Assembly (NCBI GenBank): GCA_001599595.1
Contig: BCHH01000003.1
Location: 2,044,263-2,108,262, forward strand
Source of the DNA: Beverwykella pulmonaria
Taxonomy: Eukaryota; Ascomycota; Dothideomycetes; Pleosporales; Melanommataceae
Length of the DNA stretch: 64,000 bases
Direction: 5' to 3'
Position numbers and translations under genes: made by a program. Shown here piece after piece: positions 1-11,443 of the stretch. A model generated the notes under the pieces. The model did not search any database, was not told where the DNA came from, and saw only the letters and a list, made by a program, of their open reading frames with translations. The first letter of the stretch is position 1. The number at the start of each line of letters is the position of its first letter.

Positions 1-737
1 GCTTTGACGCTAGGACGAAAGTGGAATGGTAGCTTAGTCATGTAATCGAAAACCAACTACCAAGAGGACAGCTGGACCTCGGACACGCATCGCAAACACC
101 GCAGTGCGTGCATCCACCAATTGACGACTAGTGGAAGACGCTTTTGCTGAAGCATCCCTAGATGAGTCGAAACTCTGCTTTGCACTGCGTGCACCATACG
201 AAGGAGCTCGTGTCTAGTGAGGAATACCACGAGACATTCAATCGCAGGGCCCAAAAAAATTCAATTCGGTTGTATAAAGCTATACTACTATATCCGTTAG
301 AAGTAATTTTACAATGCTGGCTAATATGGTCCACCTATTCACTATTAAATACGGCCTCCTTCATAGATGGTAAGCCCCGTGGTCACCATGGAGTGGTAAT
401 ATTTGTTACGAAAGATTACTGGACAAGTTAGGGAAGTCACGGCCCGTGCCCGCGTGGCTAGCTCGAGTCCCTCCCTTCTCTTAAACACCAGCACTCCTCG
501 TTCTTTTTCCTTCCCATCTTTCGTCCTCCTGACCCGACGCATTCACCATACCCATCCTCGTATTTCCCGCACGGCATCGTTGCCTCGACCTCTCAGCCCG
601 CGCTCTTTTGGGAATCTTACTCACGATTTGCGCCCGCTCATTCGTTACCACTAGATTTTATAGCCGTGCCGGACAAAGCTGAACATAATCGCACTGTATT
701 ACAATACCTGCAACCTAGGCGGCAGCCACCCGTCAAC
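1..737. other. Upstream region of the topoisomerase gene, no gene seen
   Basis: I see no supportable coding region. Short open frames here have no recognisable domain. The last 270 bases before the TOP1 start include a pyrimidine-rich stretch (about 473-560), common in fungal promoters, so this is probably the TOP1 promoter and 5' leader. That is inference from position and composition only. Confidence 0.5.
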
Positions 738-3700
738 ATGTCCTCCTCTGACGACGACACACCGCTTCTCAAAGGCAGATCGAATGGAAGTGAGTCCACT
801 CGCGCGAACGTGCTGCTTGCTTTGGTCTTTGCGCATATTTACCCACGCGACGTCCTGCTTTCCTCCCTCTCCTTCCTTACCATAATCCATCGCCAATCTC
901 ACCCGATCTGTCACATTCCATCTCTACCTTTAATCTGTCATGGCTAACGATCCTCCCCCTTGCAGTAAAGTCAGACGATCGCGTCTCGAAGCAGGTCGAT
1001 CGCGCCATGGATAAGCAGACGCCTTCGAATGGCCACGTCGAACCAGGTCTCTCCATCCGGATGGGCCCGGTCGAGGACATGGAGGTCGATACGCCTGTCA
1101 CAAATGGAAATGCGAACGGCAAACGCAAGGCGCGAACCAGCCTGACGAACACATACAAGGAAGCCAGCAGCTCGGAAGATGATGACAAACCTCTGGTGCG
1201 TTCCAATACTGGTCCCTTTGTACATTGAGTGCGCTGACTCTCCCACAGAGTAAGCGTCGAAGAACCTCTCAGAAAGCCAAGCAGCCCAAGGAAGACTCGG
1301 ACTCGGAACTCAGTGACGTGCCGCTACGAGCACGGAAGCCACCGAAAGCGACCGCTTCACAAATCGGGGAATCGTCCGATTCGGATACTCCTCTGAATGC
1401 AAAGCTTGTCAAAGAGAAGGAAGCAATTGAGAAGGCTGCAGCGAAGGAGGCCAAGAAAATCCAGAACAAGGAGAAGGCCGCAGCCAAGCGCAAGCCAAAG
1501 GCTCAGAGCGAGAGCGATGACGACGCTCCTTTAGCGAAGAAGAAGCAGCCTGCAAAAAAAGCCACCAACGGCGTGAAGAAGGCCAAGACGGAATCCGACT
1601 CCGATGCGCCTCTGGCGAAGAAGAAGACACCCGCGAAAAAGACGAAAGTGAAAGCGGAACCGGCCACACCTGCAAAGAAGGGTAAAGAAAAGGCCAAGGT
1701 CGAAGAGACTGAACAAGATCAGGATGCTGAAGACGAAGAGGAAGAATACCGATGGTGGGAAGACCCATCCAAGGGCGATGGCACCAAGAAGTGGACGACG
1801 CTGGAGCACAACGGCGTTGTCTTTCCACCTGAATATGAGCCCCTCCCAAAACACGTCAAACTCATATATGATGGTGTTCCTGTCACTCTTCACAAAGACG
1901 CTGAGGAAGTTGCCACTTTTTACGGAAGCATGCTTAATTCTACCCACAACGTGGAGAATCCCACATTTAACAAGAACTTCTTCGAGGACTTTGTGGCTAT
2001 CCTGGACAAGACCGGTCACGGTAAAGACAAGGCTGGCAACGTTGTCAAAATTAAGAAATTCGAGAACTGCGACTTCAAACCAATCTTCGAATGGTTTGAC
2101 GCTGAGCGAGCCAAGAAGAAGGCTCTTCCAGCAGCTGAAAAGAAAGCTCTCAAAGCCGAGAAGGATGCGGCCGAGGCACCCTATATGTTCTGCACCTGGG
2201 ATGGCCGTAAACAGAAGGTTGGAAACTTTCGGGTCGAACCACCTGGACTCTTCCGTGGACGTGGCGAACACCCCAAGACCGGCCGAGTGAAAAAGCGAGT
2301 TACCCCGGAGCAGATCACGATTAATATCGGCAAAGAGGCAAAGGTTCCAGAACCACCGGCAGGCCACCGCTGGAAGGAGATAAAGCATGACAAAGAAGGA
2401 ACATGGTTAGCAATGTGGCAAGAAAATATTAACGGCGCGTACAAGTACGTTATGCTTGCGGCAAATTCTGATATCAAGGGCCAAAGTGATTTCAAGAAGT
2501 TCGAGAAGGCTCGAGAGCTGAAGAAACACATCGACCGCATCCGAAAGGACTATGAACGAGACCTTAGGTCAGAGAAGATGGCTGATCGTCAACGTGCAAC
2601 GGCAATCTACTTGATCGATCAATTTGCTCTTCGTGCGGGTAACGAGAAGGGAGAAGATGAAGCCGAGACGGTTGGCTGCTGCTCCCTTAAGTTCCAGCAT
2701 GTTACGTTGAAGCCCCCGAATTTCGTTATCTTCGACTTCCTGGGTAAGGACAGCATTCGGTTCTACAACGAGGTGCAAGTCGACCCCCAGGTATTCAAGA
2801 ACATGAAGATTTTCAAAAAGGCGCCGAAGACTACCAATGACGATATTTTCGATCGTCTTACCGTATGTATCACTCTCTACCTGAATGTTACTTCTGCTAA
2901 TCATTTCCAGACCTCTGCCCTCAACAAACACTTGACTGGCTACATGCCAGGGCTAACCGCCAAAGTCTTCCGTACTTACAACGCGTCCTGGACGATGGCC
3001 CGACTTCTTAAGGACATGAAATCGAGCGGCACAATTCCCGAAAAGGTCAAGGACTATAACGACGCGAATCGTGAGGTTGCTATCCTTTGTAACCACAAGC
3101 GAACTGTTGCTGCGAACCACGCTGGCTCCATTGAGAAGATGCAGGAGAAGGTATGACAATGAGTGCAGGAGGAGTTATAAAGTATACAAGCTAACAAATT
3201 GCAGATCAACGGCCTCCGATATCAAGTTTGGCGAGTCAAACAGATGATGATCGACGTGGACCCTAAGATCAAGAAGAAGAAGGGCGCTGAATACTTTGAG
3301 CGACCTGAGGACCTGGACGACGAGTGGCTCCACCAACATCAAGAATCCGTTCTCGAGGAGATGCGCGAAAAGATTACGAAGAAGTTTGAAAAGGACAATG
3401 AGAAGCTCAAGGCCGAAGGCGAGAAGGAGATGAAGGCTAAGGAACTGGAAGAGCGCCTCGAGGTCGTTAAAGAGCTTGCGCAGAAGTACAAAAAAGAAAA
3501 CAAATCTGGCAAAATAGAGGCTGAGGGCAAGACCCCAACCATCGAAAAGCTGGAAGCCAACGTCGACAAGCTGCTCCAACAAATCGAGACGAAGAAGGTT
3601 CAGATGGAAGACAAGGAGGGGAACAAGGAGGTAGCCCTCGGCACCTCTAAGATTGTAAGTCATGTTGTCATTTCGTCCAAGCACAGTTTGCTAACGAGTT

Positions 3701-3844
3701 ACTGCTCAGAACTACATCGATCCCCGTCTTACTGTCGTCTTCTCGAAGAAGTTCAACGTCCCAATCGAACGTTTCTTCTCGAAAACTCTACGCGAGAAGT
3801 TCGACTGGGCCATCAAGTCAGTCGATGAAGATTGGGAATTCTAA
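738..3844 (+). CDS. TOP1: DNA topoisomerase I (type IB)
   Basis: Nuclear type IB topoisomerase, which relaxes supercoils by nicking one strand through a 3'-phosphotyrosine link. Six exons: 738-789, 966-1195, 1249-2862, 2911-3150, 3205-3654, 3710-3844; all phases agree and give 906 residues. Residues about 1-250 are a charged, lysine- and acid-rich tail with SDSDxPL-like repeats, as in other eukaryotic Top1. The core begins near [12 protein letters not shown]. Catalytic positions are visible: Arg in LRAGNEK, Lys in FLGKDSIRF, Arg in FRTYNAS, the CNHKR motif, and the nucleophile Tyr864 in KINYIDPR, encoded at the start of the last exon. Exon 5 encodes a lysine/glutamate-rich coiled-coil linker. 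The start is the first ATG in frame with the acidic tail. Two introns (1196-1248, 2863-2910) carry no in-frame stop or a late one and can be misread as coding. Family assignment is firm. Confidence 0.97.
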
Positions 3845-6273
3845 GAAATGGTTGTCTTCGGATGCATTGCAAAGGGGCGTGTGTGTGTGGCTTATGGATT
3901 GATTTGACTGCAATCATAAATACGGCGATGGCAGTACTATGAACCTGAAGGGGGCGGCGACTCGGATTGACTTTTTGCATCCGCATATAGGCCGGTCAAC
4001 CTTAGATTTACATATGCACATTACATTAAGTGGTAAGTGCGGCTCTCAGCCAATATGATTGAACTACCTATTCGTCCTAGCGTTCACGGTGCCCTCAACT
4101 GTAGAGTTAGAAAATTTGATCAATTCATTACCCAAAGTATTGTTTATGAGATTATGATTCAGTCTGTGGGGATTCTCTGCCGTGTTGCAAGGTTGGCTGC
4201 GAGTGCGGGACGATCTCTGCATCTCTATCCGCACGCTGACACCCAGGTAGGGGTTGGTTGCATGAATATTGCACGCCACCAATACCCAACGCGGGCAATG
4301 TGCTTCGATAATACCACCTTGAGTTATTATATTGAGCATCTTGTTATTACTCCAGTTAGGAAATTATTCTTCAAGAAGTGAAGATGCACGGAACATTCCA
4401 TATGTAAAAAAACCCAAATCACACACCGTCTCTGCAGTAGGACAAATCAAAATTCCGATTCGTACTCTGGAAACTCAATTTGAGATTTGCGCTCTCCGGA
4501 AGGAGGGGATCGTCGTGTGAACGACTTCAATCCGGAATTTTTCATGGAGAAAAGAAAGTACAATGTCTATGCGTGACACTGGCAGGGCTGTGACAAAGGT
4601 GGCGTCACCCCGAAATACGTTAGAAGGCGAGGAGGAAGATTGCTTGGCAAGCACACGCGGCAAGATAGCCTCTTTGGTGGCCTTTTACCTCTGATCGGTG
4701 CCGTCCTTCAAAGTTTGCCAACCTTTGACTCACGCTCAACAAAGAGGGACTAGAAAAATGGTGGATATAGCGGTCAGGGCACGAAGAGCATACCATGGGC
4801 AGGGGCCATTCTGACAATCTGGTAGGATGTGCAGGTGCGGCCAATGCCTGGTGGAGTGGGCAAGCCATTTGTTTGCTATTTAGCAGCCGTTTTGATAATG
4901 CGCGTGGAATTGTCAGGTGATGCAGGGCACACGGCGTGTCAGGGCCCGACAGAGTTCCCCAACATGTCCTGAGATGTGGTTCAACATTAGCTTTTATTCC
5001 CGCAGAGAGGCTCAAATTTCAGGTCTAGACAAAAGGTCGATCGCTGCTCAGGCAATGTCCAACCTGGATCGTGAGGCCGAGCGAATAAACGACGGCACGT
5101 TCCACGTCCACAGCACAGAGGCGGATAGGCAGATGGGAAGGAGGGACGTTGAAAGTGCGCCATGGCACGATGGAGAGGCCGCCCCCTCAGCCTTGGTGTT
5201 GCTTTTTGTCAAGGGGGAGCGAACTATGCCTAGGCCGATTGCGGAGGCGGGCGTGCGGTGTGCGTCTGTGGGTGAACTGCGGGTGCCGAGGGCGGACCGT
5301 GGCCTTGGTGGTGCGAGCGCGCGATGAGGTGCGTCTCGGTGAGGGGGTGGTGATGCCTGTGTTTGCCAATGTTGGTGGTGATGTTTTGTCCCCTGAATTG
5401 GGCCAGGAACGGAGTGTGACCGTGGTTCAGCACATCATGCGCTGTCCTGGGTCAAGGTCCAGGACTGCGGGAGCGCGCCTTGGCTGTCGGCCGGCCCTGG
5501 GGGGGGCGTCGCCGGCGTGGTTGGAGGGTGTACATGGCTTCAGCAGTGTCGTGTTGCAGTGAGCGTGAGCAATCTGCACGACCGCCAGAGTGCCGTCGTC
5601 CAGCAGAGACAGATGGACATCGACGATAGTTCCAAGTGCCGCACCGAACGCAATGCGGAGTGGTATGCATCACCGACTGCATGGGCACGCCACAGCTCCA
5701 CAGCGTCCCGTCCCTGCGATCATCTCGGCCTCTTTTTCCTCTTTTTCTATTTCCATCCCCTCCCCCTTCCCTCCCATCGCAACCAGGACGATTGCGACGT
5801 AAATACATGCATGGACCGTCTCGCCCACCCGCCTGCATGTCAATGACACGGCAGCATCCACCAACTTCCATTGCACATCATCGACAGGCGCACTGTGCCA
5901 CCCAGTTCATTCATACATAGTAGCCCTCCCCAGCGCGTGCCCCTCGTGCACTCTTGCACGCCAAAACTCTGCTCCCAACGTCCGTCTGTCGTGCTGTGTG
6001 CGTTCCCTGCAACCTCTGCATGCCGCACCCATCCGCACCTATCCCTGTCTCGCGCCGGGATCCCGGGACCGCTCGACTTGGAACCTCAGTGCTCTGCGCG
6101 CCGTGCGGTTGCAGCCTGAAGGCCTGAGCAAACATCACCATCCATCCCCCGCCCCGTGCTGCCCGCCCCTGCAATCCGCATAGATACACACTTCGCCTCC
6201 CACCAGCTCAGAATTCAGAAATTCCGTCCTCTAACCCTCTGCTGAACCAGCTATCCACCGCGCTCCCTTCGCC
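3845..6273. other. Intergenic region, no gene seen
   Basis: About 2.4 kb with no domain-bearing frame. From 3,845 to about 4,900 it is of ordinary composition. From about 5,100 to 6,270 it is GC-rich, with open frames on both strands that overlap each other and resemble nothing, as expected of GC-rich DNA. The last few hundred bases should hold the promoter of the following epimerase gene. Confidence 0.5.
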
Positions 6274-7711
6274 ATGGCCGACGCGGCGAGCAACCCCGCC
6301 ACCGAGCAGAAGCCCGCCGTCCTGATCATTGGCGGTCTGGGTAAGTCTCCCTCGCTGCAGTCCGCACATTTCCACCCAAAACGCTCATGTTGATCCACCC
6401 CAGGCTACACCGGACGCTTTCTTGCCCGCTACCTCCACGAGAACAACCTCACCTCCGAGATCCGCCTTGTCGATAAGCACCTGCCAGAGCTAGCGTGGCT
6501 CTCGTCAGAGTTCAAGGAAGCTTGCTCCAGAGAGCGATTTATGCAGGCTGATGCATCGCGGGAACGTACGTACACCACCACCACACCACAATACAGACGG
6601 AGCATTGCGGTGCAACCCAGCCAATCAAGGTTAACATGCGGCACAACAGAGTCCCTCCCCCGAATATTCGACCGCTCCAACGGCCAGCAGTTTGACTTCG
6701 TCTTCAACTGCGGCGGCGAGACACGGTACTCGCAGGAAGACGAGGTGTACAAGATGCGCTCGTACGGGCTCTCCATGGCCGTGGGCAGAGAGGCGGCTAA
6801 GCGGAAGGTCAAGTGCTTCGTGGAAATCAGCACCGGTATGGTGTACAAGCCGGACTCGGTTCCGCGTAAAGAGACAGACAAGCTGAAGCCGTGGTCAAAG
6901 CTGGCCAAGTGGAAACTCACGGCCGAAGAGGATTTGGCCAAGATAGAGGGACTCAACTTGCTCATCATGCGCCTACCCAACGTCTACGGCCCATATACGA
7001 GAAAGTTCCTCTCTACCGCTCTCTGCATGGCGCGCGTGTACCAGTTCCGCAACGAGGAGATGAAGTTCTTATGGAAGGAGGATCTCCGGACCAACACGGT
7101 GCATATCCTGGATGTCGTGCGAGCGCTATGGACGGGTGTCGAGTGGTACGTGAAGGCACCACGCTCTCGAAGTCCGCCTCCCATCTTCAACATCGTCGAT
7201 CACGGAAACACTTGTAAGGCCCCTCAAAACCTTATTCTTACATGCATGAAGTTTCTGCATCCCTGCAGACGGAGCATTCTCGGCGCCTTTTGACTTTTGA
7301 CTAACGCCCTAACTAGCGCAAGGTGACACGGCCAGGCTAATGCACGAGATCTTTAACATCGCGACGGGCTTCCACGGCACGCTGATTTCGGCATACGCGC
7401 GGCTGAACATTGATCGGGTTGTGGACGAGGTCAATAATGATACACTAGATCCGTGGGCGGATCTTCAGACAAAAGCTGGCATTTGCCAGACAACGCCCCT
7501 GAGCCCGTTTATGGAGAAGGAGTTGCTCAAGGATATGGATCTCAGTATGAACGGAAGTCTGTTTGAGCAGGAGACAGGGTTTCAGTGAGTATTCCCAATA
7601 GCATCATATATACAAAACTAATATCTTTCTAGGTATCAGTATCCGAAACTCACAAAAGCTGGGGTCGAGGAAGTAATAGAGAGTTACCGCACCATGGGGT
7701 GGTGGCCCTAG
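6274..7711 (+). CDS. NAD-dependent epimerase/dehydratase family protein
   Basis: Extended short-chain dehydrogenase/reductase that should bind NAD(P) and act on a nucleotide sugar or a similar substrate; the substrate cannot be read from the sequence. Five exons: 6274-6340, 6404-6565, 6650-7213, 7317-7584, 7633-7711, giving 379 residues. The Rossmann glycine motif GGLGYTGRF is near residue 20 and is split by intron 1. It is followed by FDFVFNCGGETRYSQ, the segment lining the cofactor site, then FVEISTGMVYKPD and MRLPNVYGPYTRKF, the usual GPY region. The canonical YxxxK catalytic pair is not obvious. The KLAKWKLTAEEDL segment occupies about the place where it would be, so the chemistry may be unusual. 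No signal peptide, so cytosolic. The start is the ATG directly upstream of the glycine motif. Confidence 0.85.
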
Positions 7712-8690
7712 GACGTTTGATTTGCACCTCACACACGATCACGGCTCTACGTACCTGAACGGCTTCGCGCTCTTACGGCCATCAACTCTTCCTATGGCTG
7801 TCTTCACGACTATACTCGCTACATCAACGCCTATGCCTCACGCTTGCCTCGCTCTTCTATCGTTTCTCTGTCTGACGGTCACCTCGCATGATCTGGTTTC
7901 CCTGCATCGTTTGGAGCGCCCTTTATATCTCATTCATCTGTTCTCGTTTCTTGGGTTGTTGACGCGGTATAGAAGTCTTTGGAAAACCTTCGTTTGTAAT
8001 TGTTCGCGTCACTTTTGTGTTTCATTGCTTCTCTTAGCGGCGACATACCTACAAATCATCAAGAGCATACTTTTGGATGTATAAGACCGAGTTGGTCGTG
8101 GTCAGTTGAGGTTTGCCACTCATCTTGTTTAGTTATTGCTACATACCCCCGAATCTATGTCATTTAATTATTCACAATCATCTTACCTTACCCCTGTTCC
8201 TACTGCGCTTGTCTTTAGGGTCAGTTCAGGCCAATCTTTACTGGTGTCGATAGATCCGAGCTCTCATTCTGACACAGCTTCCTCACCGTTCAGCAATGAG
8301 GGAAGTGCGCAAATTGCAAAGCAGGCTAGGGGCAAATCAGCTTATGTATTGACCAACTAAGGGGTTATTATATACATCGGTTAGATCGACTGAAATCACA
8401 AAGTTCTTTCAGGGGCTAGATTTGAATAGAAGCCTTCCGACTTATTTTTTGGGCTACAATGCATAGAATATCACCCTTTTTTGTAGCGACTTCCTATCAA
8501 ATTTTATCTTGTTACAAATATACTCTGAAATCACTGTTTGCCCAGCGGGCTACAGTTGTGTGAACTGTCACATGTGGGATTTCGCCCGCTACCACGAGAG
8601 CAGCCTCGAGGAAAAATAATCATCAGACAGCCACCAACCCATACCAGTCTCATTTATATCCATATCTTCTAGAAAATCCGCATGCTATCC
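7712..8690. other. Intergenic region downstream of the epimerase
   Basis: Probable 3' flank of the epimerase gene, then AT-rich sequence towards the copia relic. Short open frames near 7,722-8,084 and 8,136-8,360 match no family I recognise and are not called. Confidence 0.4.
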
Positions 8691-9518
8691 ACCAATCGTA
8701 GATAGCGCAGCACGAACCAGTCAGCTAATACAACGCAATTTCCAGATCCAACTTCTAATCGATAATCTGGTGCTTCCTATAATTTCAAATCGACAGTAAC
8801 CAACCCTACACCGAATCCTCGCCATCCATCTGAAATGTCTTTCAAACTTAATTTCGACCTTCACAACTTGTGGTACTGGTTGGTGATTTCCAACTAATTG
8901 CACAACCACTCCTCAACTGTCTTGCCTCTTAAAGACATCTTCAAGCTAGCGTACTTTACGGCCAGTTCTCGGCTTCTTGTTGAATCAGTAGGTGCGAGAT
9001 AAGTACTTAGAGTGACGAGTCGCTCATGTGGAGTTGGTTTATCCCAGAGGAGGTGTAGGTGTCTCTTAACAAACGTTTTGCTAATCTCTAAGTTGAATTC
9101 TAGTAGAGCCTTTGACTTCCTCTCCAAGATGCGTGCTTCTTCTCCCATCGCTCGTAGTCCCACTGATAGTCGATCCTCTGTTCAGTAGAGAGTTGACTCA
9201 TTGTTACCGTCGCAGTAGCCGTAGTCGCGTTGTTATCTTCAGTCGCTGCAAGTGTAGTCTTGTCACTCTTGATCGTAGGCTCCACAGGCTCTTCGAGCTT
9301 TGGTATCTCGACCGACGATTTGGTTGGATCAACGAACTTCCATAGGCCATTACACTCCGCGCTATCTTTTTGTACGAAGATCCAATTGTGCCAGTCACTG
9401 GCTGTATCAAGTACGACAGTGATATGAGTGATAGTTGGATCAGACTCGAGAGCCATCGCTATTACATGAGAAGTGCGTATAAGAGAGATGAAGATTTGTC
9501 TTAATCATTTGAATGCAA

Positions 9519-9532
9519 ACCGGGCTCATAAC
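9519..9532 (-). other. Half-tRNA primer-binding site (initiator tRNA-Met anticodon arm)
   Basis: The minus strand reads GTTATGAGCCCGGT, complementary to the anticodon-arm sequence ACCGGGCTCATAAC of eukaryotic initiator tRNA-Met. Copia-like elements of this kind prime with an internally cleaved tRNA half rather than with its 3' end. It lies directly inside the putative LTR end, where it should be. Confidence 0.7.
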
Positions 9533-9998
9533 TGTGAGTAATATAGGTGCAAACAGAAAATTAAGGAACTGGATTGATCGATTGTAGTTCGCGAGAGTTC
9601 TGGTCTTATCAACTGACTAGCGATCTCTGGATGGCTCTACTTCCGAGTAACTCTATTGTTACCTGCCACGCAACTGACCCAAAAAATGCGCACATTTAAA
9701 ACTCTCTAAGAAATACGCCTGTTGTCCGTACGCAGGAGCGATACGGCGCAAAGTATCTGTCTAGCCCGGCATGAGATCACGTGGTTATATCACGTGATGC
9801 CCGTGCACGGGCGCGCCTCCTTAAATATCGCTCGCGTTCGTACATAGATGAGCAGAGCAATAACCAGAAACCTGTTGCCCACCCTACTATCCCCGTACGC
9901 TGTGTACACCGTATAACTGTCTTATGCCTTGCCGACTAGTGCTCGCACCACTATGCAGCTAGCTGTAAGATCCCTATCAACACACGTTCTCTATAACA
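9533..9998 (-). repeat. Putative copia long terminal repeat
   Basis: A 466-bp block with TG..CA ends directly upstream of the primer-binding site. It contains the palindrome-like GATCACGTGGTTATATCACGTGAT region (about 9,775-9,798) and an AT-rich TATA-like box (GATATTTAAGG, minus strand, near 9,825). Only one copy is in the window, so the borders are inferred from the ends and from the primer site. Confidence 0.5.
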
Positions 9999-11443
9999 GC
10001 AAGCAGAAATTAATTTATAAAACCTTAATATTATTGTAGAGGAAGTTCTTTTCCTTAACATAAATTTTGTATTATGATACCTTGTACTTATGTCGTGTTA
10101 AGGTAGTAAAAAGAGTTAGTGTTTGGGAATAATCTTAATTTTGGTGGTTTGGTGGCGAGGCGCTCCTACACCACCTGGATCGTCATAGAATCGACATTGA
10201 CATTTAGGCAGCATTCTCGAATGCGAACTTTGATTTTCTTAGCAATGAGATTATGGTGTTCTATAGGATAGGCAAGGAGGAAGAACCCTCGTAAAGTCCC
10301 TTTCGCCGCATACAAGATTAGGCCAATGATGACTTTTCGGTCTTGACAAACTTCAAGTCGGAGATTTAATCCGAGGCCGTTTGCTAAACCCTTCATTGCC
10401 ATTCGATCCTCAAAACCGTGTAATGCCCTAATGTCGTTCATTTCACGCCAAACTCCAGGCCACCTGCCTTTTGAAAACCAGTGTCAGCATCCATAACGAC
10501 ATGGGCGAAACTCTTTCCAAATCTCGAGACTATCATCTTGGAGTAGAGATGGATCACTAAGCAAGATGGCTTTGTTCGGGGGAAATGCATACAATTAAAG
10601 GTGCTACGAAGGCGGAGATGAGAATCATAGTACAATATCGGTGGGATATCACCCCCAGAGACCCGGCAGATGTATGTCTAACTCGGCCGATTTATCCAGA
10701 GAACGCTATTTCGATAACACGTAGGGCGAGTGAACAATAGGTGTTCTTTAAATAACTTGATCACTACATTCTGCGCCGAGTAGGGAGAGGGACGAAGCGT
10801 AAGCAGAGCAGAACTGAAATTTCCGCTACGATATTTAATCATTTGGTCCGTTCCATTCATTTTAAGTTTTTATTGAAAAAGAAGCGTTCCAGACTAGCCT
10901 TTCCGAAGCTCATGGTAGAGAGCTTGCGTCGGAATTGGGGAAGTCTGTTGGTAGTGATTTTCACGACAAATTTCGGTATGCTGAATCCTGTGTTCGTGTT
11001 TGTGTTTGGCAGAGATATCCTGCCATCAAGCCCTAGTAACTGCTACATATACAGAAGAGGCGGTTGGATGACGACGAGGATGATGAGGATGAGGATGAAG
11101 GCGAGGATGAGGATGAGGATGAAGACGAGGATGAAGATGACGAATAGAATTTTTGGTTTTTAGTAATAAAAACATCCACTAATTCACTAGATTGGGGTGT
11201 TTCCCTGCAAAGTTGGCGGGTCGCGAAGAGTTAAGCAATGTCGCCAAGCAAAACCCAGATTTTTGAATGCGATAGATACGATAGATCCATGCTGGGAGAC
11301 TTTTGTAGTTACCCCTCCACGCCTGTGCAGCTCCAAGCAGCACACTTCCAAGCGTCGACAAGCTCACTCCCTCAACTATAGCCCTCCCACTCTGCGCCTC
11401 ACACGAGCGGGCCTACGACCTTTTTCCTTCGAGCACAAGGAAA
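9999..11443. other. Unidentified relic coding pieces and an acidic repeat
   Basis: On the minus strand, pieces at about 10,860-10,678, 10,635-10,438 and 10,441-10,166 read as protein (for example MDADTGFQKAGGLEFG, then RALHGFEDRMAMKGL) but are broken by stops and shifts. I do not recognise the family. On the plus strand, 11,069-11,155 is a GAN-codon run encoding an Asp/Glu tract that ends in a stop, with no clear gene in front of it. It is probably old repeat-derived or pseudogene sequence. The last 200 bases precede the GH32 gene. Confidence 0.35.

Larger units (their letters stand above)
8700..9998 (-). mobile_element. Truncated Ty1/copia retrotransposon (LTR, primer site, gag remnant)
   Basis: On the minus strand the order is a putative LTR (9998 to 9533, beginning TGTTATAG and ending CA), a primer-binding site, then a Gag-like frame from the ATG at 9456. 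The Gag frame runs to about 9110 and then shifts: a second frame (about 9163-8894) continues with LLEFNLEISKTFV and HLLWDKPTPHERLVTL, resembling fungal copia Gag. A third piece, to about 8720, follows a stop. Protease, integrase and reverse transcriptase are absent, as is a second LTR. The element is dead. Calling it copia rests on the primer site and the Gag character. Confidence 0.65.

Noticed and set aside
1531..2388. 285-residue frame on the minus strand
   Set aside because: It lies entirely opposite the TOP1 exon, is leucine/phenylalanine-rich as a complement of lysine/glutamate codons, and has no domain.
5149..6190. Several frames of 90-140 residues on both strands
   Set aside because: They overlap each other in GC-rich DNA, have no recognisable domain and no intron signals.
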